DNA of 8,658 bases from the NCBI GenBank assembly GCA_016840185.1, contig JAEOSV010000293.1, forward strand, positions 1 through 8,658, given 5' to 3'. Below the pieces are notes generated by a model, which worked only from the letters and a program-made list of their open reading frames with translations, was not told where the DNA came from and did no database searches. Numbering within the stretch: position 1 is the first letter of the stretch; every line of letters starts with the position of its first letter. The position numbers were made by a program, and so were the translations under genes. This stretch comes from Candidatus Hermodarchaeota archaeon. GTDB taxonomy: Archaea; Asgardarchaeota; Hermodarchaeia; Hermodarchaeales; Hermodarchaeaceae. Of the stretch, positions 5,942 to 8,658 are shown piece after piece.

Positions 5942-7027
5942 CTAACATTCTTCTTGGAGGCTCTCCAAGCTTTCAATCACTACATCACGCTGACCTTGAC
6001 TAATCAAACCCCGAAGAAACGTTCCCAAAACACCCACTTCACTCACACCCAACCGCTGCATCGCATGAATTGAGCGTTTCTCAAATTCAGCTGTTGACAA
6101 ACTTCGCGGATCCACACCAACAAACTCAACCAAACTCGATTCCACCTTTACCTCTACGACAACATCCTCTGGTGTCGATTCAGGTTCACCAAGTGAAGGA
6201 ATTGCAACTGGCTCAGGAGCACTGACAGGAGGTGGTTCAATCGCTTCACCCAACTCCGGCTCAGAAACAGGAGGTGGCACTGGTTCAGGTTCAGATTCAA
6301 AAAGGGGAATTGGTTCCGGTTCAGGCTCTGGCTCGGATTCAGGTCCAACCAACTCGGACGCTTCCTCCGTTACTGTCTCCATTGCACCAACTTCCTCTGT
6401 TGAAAGCGACGGCTCCGCAGGAGTAGGCGCCGGTACAAACTCTGGTTCAGGAGTGGCAGGTTCGGGTGTAACGGGTTCAACAGGTGTCTCTTCCTTGGTA
6501 CCATACTCTGGCCACTTGGTTTGCATAATCGTAACCGCGACTTGGTGGAACGAATCACCCACATTCTCATCCATCTTCGCACTCGTCTCAATATACGTCA
6601 ACCCAGCTTGGGCTGCATACGCCTCTGCTTCCTCACGACTCACAACCCGCTGATCCACCAAATCTGTCTTATTCCCAACCAAAACTCCAGGTACATTCCC
6701 CGAATTCTTTCGCGCCTCATCAAGCCACCCTGCCAAATGATCAAACGATGCTCGATCAATTACACTAAACACATAGATAACACCCGTCGACCCCTGATAA
6801 AACAAGGGACGAACCCCACCAAAATGTGGTTGACCTGCCAGGTCCCAAATCTGCAGCTTCACCATCACTTCACCAAGATCAACCGTTTTCACGGCGAAGG
6901 AGGTGCCAATGGTCATCTTGTATGTATCTGTAAAGGTGCCCTGTGTATATCGGACAATGAGGCTGGTTTTGCCCACGGCACCGTCTCCAGCAACTGGGAC
7001 TTTGAAAATGTATTGCGGTTTGCTCAT
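5942..7027 (-). CDS. Ras/Rab-like small GTPase with Pro/Glu linker and C-terminal extension (361 aa)
   Basis: The GTPase domain (about 6-172) has all five G motifs: G1 GDGAVGKT at 14-21, G2 Thr39 (MTIGT), G3 WDLAGQ at 61-66 with the catalytic Gln66, G4 NKTD at 119-122 and G5 ETSAK at 147-151. It should bind and hydrolyse GTP as a cytoplasmic switch, closest to Rab/Ras in style (DLAGQ replacing DTAGQ). It is about twice the usual length. Residues about 175-298 are a Pro/Glu/Ser-rich, presumably disordered linker (TPEPATPEPE, EPEPEPEP). Residues about 299-361 form a predicted helical region (DPRSLSTAEFEKRSIHAMQR...). The last residue is a lone cysteine (SLQEEC), the place where eukaryotic Rabs are lipidated, although no CAAX or CC motif is present. 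The ATG start has GAGGAG nine bases upstream. The type I membrane protein gene precedes it on the same strand by 127 bp. Ras-like GTPases of this type point to an Asgard archaeon. Confidence 0.92.
   Translation of the reverse strand: MSKPQYIFKVPVAGDGAVGKTSLIVRYTQGTFTDTYKMTIGTSFAVKTVDLGEVMVKLQIWDLAGQPHFGGVRPLFYQGSTGVIYVFSVIDRASFDHLAGWLDEARKNSGNVPGVLVGNKTDLVDQRVVSREEAEAYAAQAGLTYIETSAKMDENVGDSFHQVAVTIMQTKWPEYGTKEETPVEPVTPEPATPEPEFVPAPTPAEPSLSTEEVGAMETVTEEASELVGPESEPEPEPEPIPLFESEPEPVPPPVSEPELGEAIEPPPVSAPEPVAIPSLGEPESTPEDVVVEVKVESSLVEFVGVDPRSLSTAEFEKRSIHAMQRLGVSEVGVLGTFLRGLISQGQRDVVIESLESLQEEC
6248..6343 (-). repeat. Glu-Pro repeat segment within the GTPase linker
   Basis: Codons 229-260 of the GTPase encode runs of SEPEPEPEPIP and SEPEPVPPPVSEPEL, seen on the plus strand as repeated GGTTCAGG/GGTTCCGG units. 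Such short degenerate repeats tend to expand and contract, so the linker length may vary between relatives. It is coding sequence, not a mobile repeat. Confidence 0.6.
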
Positions 7028-7036
7028 AGACAGTTT

Positions 7037-7079
7037 CTCCTCTATTGAGGTCAGTAGTACCTTGAGTATTTATTTTCTG
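7037..7079 (-). promoter_or_regulatory. Promoter and SD of the small GTPase gene
   Basis: The minus strand has CAGAAAATAAATAC (7066-7079), a BRE-like CAGAAA plus A/T box. Initiation about 25 bases on, near 7046, would leave a leader of about 20 bases containing the SD GAGGAG (7037-7042), nine bases before the ATG at 7027. This suggests that the GTPase can be transcribed separately from the gene upstream of it. A second element, GAGTTAAAAGC (7085-7095), is identical to the one before the type I membrane protein gene. Confidence 0.5.
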
Positions 7080-7106
7080 TGTTGGCTTTTAACTCGATTG
7101 GTGGTC

Positions 7107-7149
7107 ATTGCGTTTTACTTCCTTCATCTGAAGGAATGCTGATTGCGTT
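7107..7149. promoter_or_regulatory. 18-bp inverted repeat flanked by ATTGCGTT direct repeats
   Basis: TTCCTTCATCTGAAGGAA (7119-7136) is two perfect 8-base arms around CT. It is bracketed by two copies of ATTGCGTT (7107-7114 and 7142-7149), 35 bp apart, the right copy ending six bases from the stop codon of the type I membrane protein gene. No T run follows on either strand, so a terminator is unlikely. The site lies about 30-70 bp upstream of the GTPase TATA box, where an operator or activator site would be expected. In RNA it would make a stable hairpin between the two genes. Confidence 0.4.
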
Positions 7150-7154
7150 ACCAG

Positions 7155-7838
7155 TTAATGGTCATCCTCATCGACGATGAATTGTTCGAGTTGTTCAGGA
7201 GTCAACACAACAATAGTGGTCTGATAGTGAACTTCTTTGTCTTGATTATTCTTTTTCGGGCCTCGTCGCAAAAACCCAAAACAGCTGAACTTGCAGACAC
7301 ATGGAATGATGACGAAAACGATTATCCCAATGATGACGAGGTAAACAAAGAGATTACTGATACCGTCCACCGGATTTGTAGGTGGTGGTTGAGAGGAGAT
7401 CGTCCAATGATAATGAGTGATGCGCAAAGAAAAGTACAGGGTAACCGTACCCGTGTTGTTTAAAACCAGATACCACTGACCTAAATGGGGAAAGTCCACT
7501 ACGGTATGTAAACTGGAATTCACTGAATATACCAGATGACATTGACTCACATCCCCTGTTTGAACCCATTCTTGATACGCAGTTTCATCACTAATGAGAA
7601 GACTGGTGGGGTGTAAACCAAAGCCACTGATGGTGAAGTTAATACTCCAGCGATCAGTGGGCCCTCGAGTAGTATTGAAACTCCAAGCATCATGACCGTT
7701 TAGGGCTTCGAAATAGGTGAAATAATCCTCACCGACTTGTATCCACGTGCCCTCGTTTGCCTGAGCAGGATACACAATCGCAGTGAGTGTTAGAAGCAGA
7801 AGAATGAACAATCCTTTTTGCAGATGGGGTACCCTCAC
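7155..7838 (-). CDS. Type I single-pass membrane protein with secreted beta-rich domain (227 aa)
   Basis: A signal peptide (about 1-27, LLLLTLTAIVYPAQA) is followed by an extracellular domain (28-150) rich in alternating hydrophobic residues, with sequons at N55, N67, N107 and N127. The stretch GQWYLVLNNTGTVTLYFSL (120-138) recalls beta-sandwich folds of the PPC/GOLD type; that is only a fold-level guess. A short PPPTNP hinge leads to a transmembrane helix (about 162-179). The cytoplasmic side begins with a cysteine cluster (C180, C182, C186) and basic residues (RRGPKK), then ends in a conserved-looking tail (VLTPEQLEQFIVDEDDH). The GTG start is fixed by a seven-base SD, GAGGTGA, six bases upstream. 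It lies upstream of the small GTPase gene on the same strand, so a receptor or adaptor role for that GTPase is possible but unproven. Confidence 0.82.
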   Translation of the reverse strand: MRVPHLQKGLFILLLLTLTAIVYPAQANEGTWIQVGEDYFTYFEALNGHDAWSFNTTRGPTDRWSINFTISGFGLHPTSLLISDETAYQEWVQTGDVSQCHLVYSVNSSLHTVVDFPHLGQWYLVLNNTGTVTLYFSLRITHYHWTISSQPPPTNPVDGISNLFVYLVIIGIIVFVIIPCVCKFSCFGFLRRGPKKNNQDKEVHYQTTIVVLTPEQLEQFIVDEDDH

Positions 7839-7844
7839 GTGGGT

Positions 7845-7886
7845 TCACCTCTGCAGGTGCCGCGGAATTTGGTTTGCTTTTAACTC
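7845..7886 (-). promoter_or_regulatory. Promoter and strong SD of the type I membrane protein gene
   Basis: GAGTTAAAAGC (7876-7886, minus strand) is the likely TATA element. Initiation near 7855 would leave a leader of about 17 bases carrying GAGGTGA (7845-7851), a seven-base SD match placed six bases before the GTG at 7838. This decides the GTG start. Confidence 0.5.
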
Positions 7887-7897
7887 TTACGGTTTTG

Positions 7898-7933
7898 AGA
7901 AGGAGTTCCCCTAGCTCCCCCACTCATCCTTCT
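7898..7933. repeat. Inverted repeat between the 35-codon gene and the type I membrane protein gene
   Basis: AGAAGGA (7898-7904) and TCCTTCT (7927-7933) can form a 7-bp stem with a 22-base C/G-rich loop. It lies just after the 35-codon gene on the minus strand and upstream of the next promoter. Neither strand has a T run after it, so its use as a terminator is uncertain. Confidence 0.25.
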
Positions 7934-7968
7934 TGATAGGTCATCGGAATGTGTGAGTCGAGACGTGA

Positions 7969-8076
7969 CTATTGGTCAATATCGATGACGGTCTCGTCAT
8001 CCGGAAGGTACGTAATCCGCCAGTAACGTGGATTCAGATATGGGCGGTCAGGATCAAGAGGAGGGTCATGGTTCAT
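7969..8076 (-). CDS. Short acidic small protein (35 aa)
   Basis: An ATG at 8074-8076 opens a 35-codon frame ending in TAG. The product begins MNHDPPLDPDRPYLNPRYW and ends DDETVIDIDQ. It is rich in Pro, Asp and Tyr/Trp and is unlike random translation. Expression signals agree: GGTGA (8083-8087) is six bases before the ATG, and TATTTATT (8113-8120) is a TATA box at a distance predicting a leader of about 15 bases. It has no membrane segment or Cys pair, so it is presumably a soluble cytoplasmic microprotein, or a binding tail that folds on a partner. I do not recognise it. It is divergent from the aminopeptidase gene and upstream of the type I membrane protein gene, which has its own promoter. 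It could still be a chance frame. Confidence 0.5.
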   Translation of the reverse strand: MNHDPPLDPDRPYLNPRYWRITYLPDDETVIDIDQ

Positions 8077-8111
8077 GGTCGGTCACCATCTTGTAACAAT
8101 ACACAGTAGTG

Positions 8112-8122
8112 GAATAAATAGC
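8112..8122 (-). promoter_or_regulatory. Candidate TATA box of the 35-codon gene
   Basis: The minus strand reads CTATTTATTCC. Initiation about 25 bases downstream, near 8092, puts the SD GGTGA (8083-8087) and the ATG (8076) at the usual distances for a short archaeal leader. Confidence 0.4.
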
Positions 8123-8191
8123 AGGAGAGGGAGGAGGCAAACTGAATCCTGTTATTTGGATGATTTTGGATAACCCGTTCGATGGGCAAGA

Positions 8192-8202
8192 CATTATAAA
8201 GC
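8192..8202 (+). promoter_or_regulatory. TATA box of the aminopeptidase-like gene
   Basis: CATTATAAAGC contains TTATAAA, a close match to the archaeal TATA consensus. Initiation about 25 bases on, near 8223, leaves a leader of about 27 bases that includes the SD GAGGT (8237-8241) eight bases before the GTG at 8250. Confidence 0.55.
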
Positions 8203-8249
8203 TTAGAATTGAAAGAACAGCCATCAAGTGCTTTGTGAGGTTAAAGATT

Positions 8250-8658
8250 GTGACCGCGGCGTTAGCTCGACAAATAGTCCGTGATGCACTCCGGGTTCGA
8301 GACCAAGAACGAGTGTGGATCCATACCTGGAACCACACATTAGATTTAGCCCAAGAAGTTGCTCAACAGGCACAACTCCATGGTGCTTCAGCGACTTTGA
8401 GTGTGATGACCGAAACGTTGCTTACCCATATTTTGAAAAAAGCACCACAAGAAGCGGTGACCACATTACCAGCGCATTTACTTGCGGGAGTGTCGAAGTC
8501 CAATGCCCTTGTGGTGTTAGATGGACCTAACGACCCAGGGATCTTTAAATCCGCTGATAAAGGAAAAGTGCTTCATGTTACTGGACAAATTACTCAATTG
8601 CTAGAAGCCGCTTTTTCGAATCGTGTCCGCACACTCTTTGTCCGGACCACGGGCTTTA
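8250..8658 (+). CDS. M29-type aminopeptidase, N-terminal part (runs off the window)
   Basis: The frame stays open from GTG 8250 to the window end: 136 codons and one base, with no stop. The product (ALRVRDQERVWIHTWNHTLDLAQEVAQQAQLHGA split by motif: ERVWIHTWNHTLDLA, then LAQEVAQQAQLHGA) resembles the N-terminal Rossmann-like region of M29 metallopeptidases (aminopeptidase T/AmpS), with the typical later segment ALVVLDGPNDPG near 86-97. Known members are cytoplasmic, metal-dependent exopeptidases that remove N-terminal residues. Their metal ligands are in the second half, which is beyond the window, so activity cannot be judged. GTG 8250 is chosen for the SD GAGGT eight bases upstream and the TATA box at 8194-8200. 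An in-frame GTG at 8235 would add five residues. The family assignment is by remembered pattern and moderately sure; the coding call is strong. Confidence 0.75.
   Translation, partial: MTAALARQIVRDALRVRDQERVWIHTWNHTLDLAQEVAQQAQLHGASATLSVMTETLLTHILKKAPQEAVTTLPAHLLAGVSKSNALVVLDGPNDPGIFKSADKGKVLHVTGQITQLLEAAFSNRVRTLFVRTTGF

Noticed and set aside
6134..6502. Repeated GGTTCAGG-like units that could suggest a CRISPR or satellite array
   Set aside because: The units are short and degenerate, stay in frame and encode the Glu-Pro linker of the GTPase. There are no regular spacers.
6521..7048. A long plus-strand open frame (175 codons) opposite the GTPase
   Set aside because: It is antisense to the conserved GTPase domain, its product is low-complexity His/Asn/Arg-rich sequence, and it has no SD or plausible fold. 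It arises from the codon bias of the real gene.
7143..7463. A plus-strand frame of 106 codons opposite the type I membrane protein
   Set aside because: The minus-strand gene has a signal peptide, a transmembrane helix and a seven-base SD; the plus-strand frame has none of these.
8066..8338. A minus-strand frame of 90 codons across the right-hand intergenic region
   Set aside because: It starts antisense to the aminopeptidase-like gene, crosses both promoters of the divergent pair, and overlaps the better supported 35-codon gene in another frame.
1..8658. Transfer RNA, ribosomal RNA, insertion sequence or integrated phage
   Set aside because: I found no cloverleaf or rRNA-like stretch, no transposase or integrase motif, and no long terminal inverted repeats.

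Overview
This 8.7 kb window looks like a piece of an archaeal chromosome, most probably from an Asgard (Promethearchaeati) lineage. The promoters are archaeal: BRE/TATA boxes lie about 25 bp upstream of short or absent leaders. Several genes start with GTG or TTG behind clear Shine-Dalgarno (SD) sequences. Two secreted or surface proteins carry many N-glycosylation sequons. One gene encodes a complete Ras/Rab-like small GTPase, a family that is rare in most prokaryotes and expanded in Asgard archaea. The lineage is inferred from protein style; there is no rRNA or other marker gene here.

Layout. At the left edge are the last codons of a plus-strand gene (2-37), then a two-way hairpin terminator. 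Next is a 413-residue multi-pass membrane protein on the minus strand (125-1366). It is divergent from a large surface enzyme (1539-3755) with a signal peptide, a zinc phospholipase C / S1-P1-type catalytic domain with its metal ligands in place, a GATase-like domain, two Ig/FN3-type domains, a proline stalk and a C-terminal membrane anchor. A hairpin terminator separates it from a convergent acetoacetate decarboxylase-like gene (3797-4489, minus), in which the residue aligned with the Schiff-base lysine is serine. Three small membrane proteins follow: 71 aa (4639-4854, +), 130 aa (4869-5261, -) and 137 aa (5428-5841, +).

The right part holds the small GTPase (5942-7027, minus), with a long Pro/Glu linker, an extra C-terminal helical region and a cysteine as the last residue. 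Immediately upstream on the same strand is a type I membrane protein (7155-7838, minus). Further right is a 35-codon gene (7969-8076, minus) with its own SD and TATA box. It is divergent from an M29-type aminopeptidase (8250 onward, +) that runs off the window.

Almost every gene has its own candidate promoter, and neighbours are mostly divergent or convergent, so this is not one long operon. The common theme is the cell envelope: seven of the ten genes encode membrane or exported proteins (the fragment at 2-37 included, more tentatively). The only suggestive functional pairing is the single-pass surface protein next to the GTPase, and that is inference. I see no tRNA, rRNA, CRISPR, IS element or phage gene.
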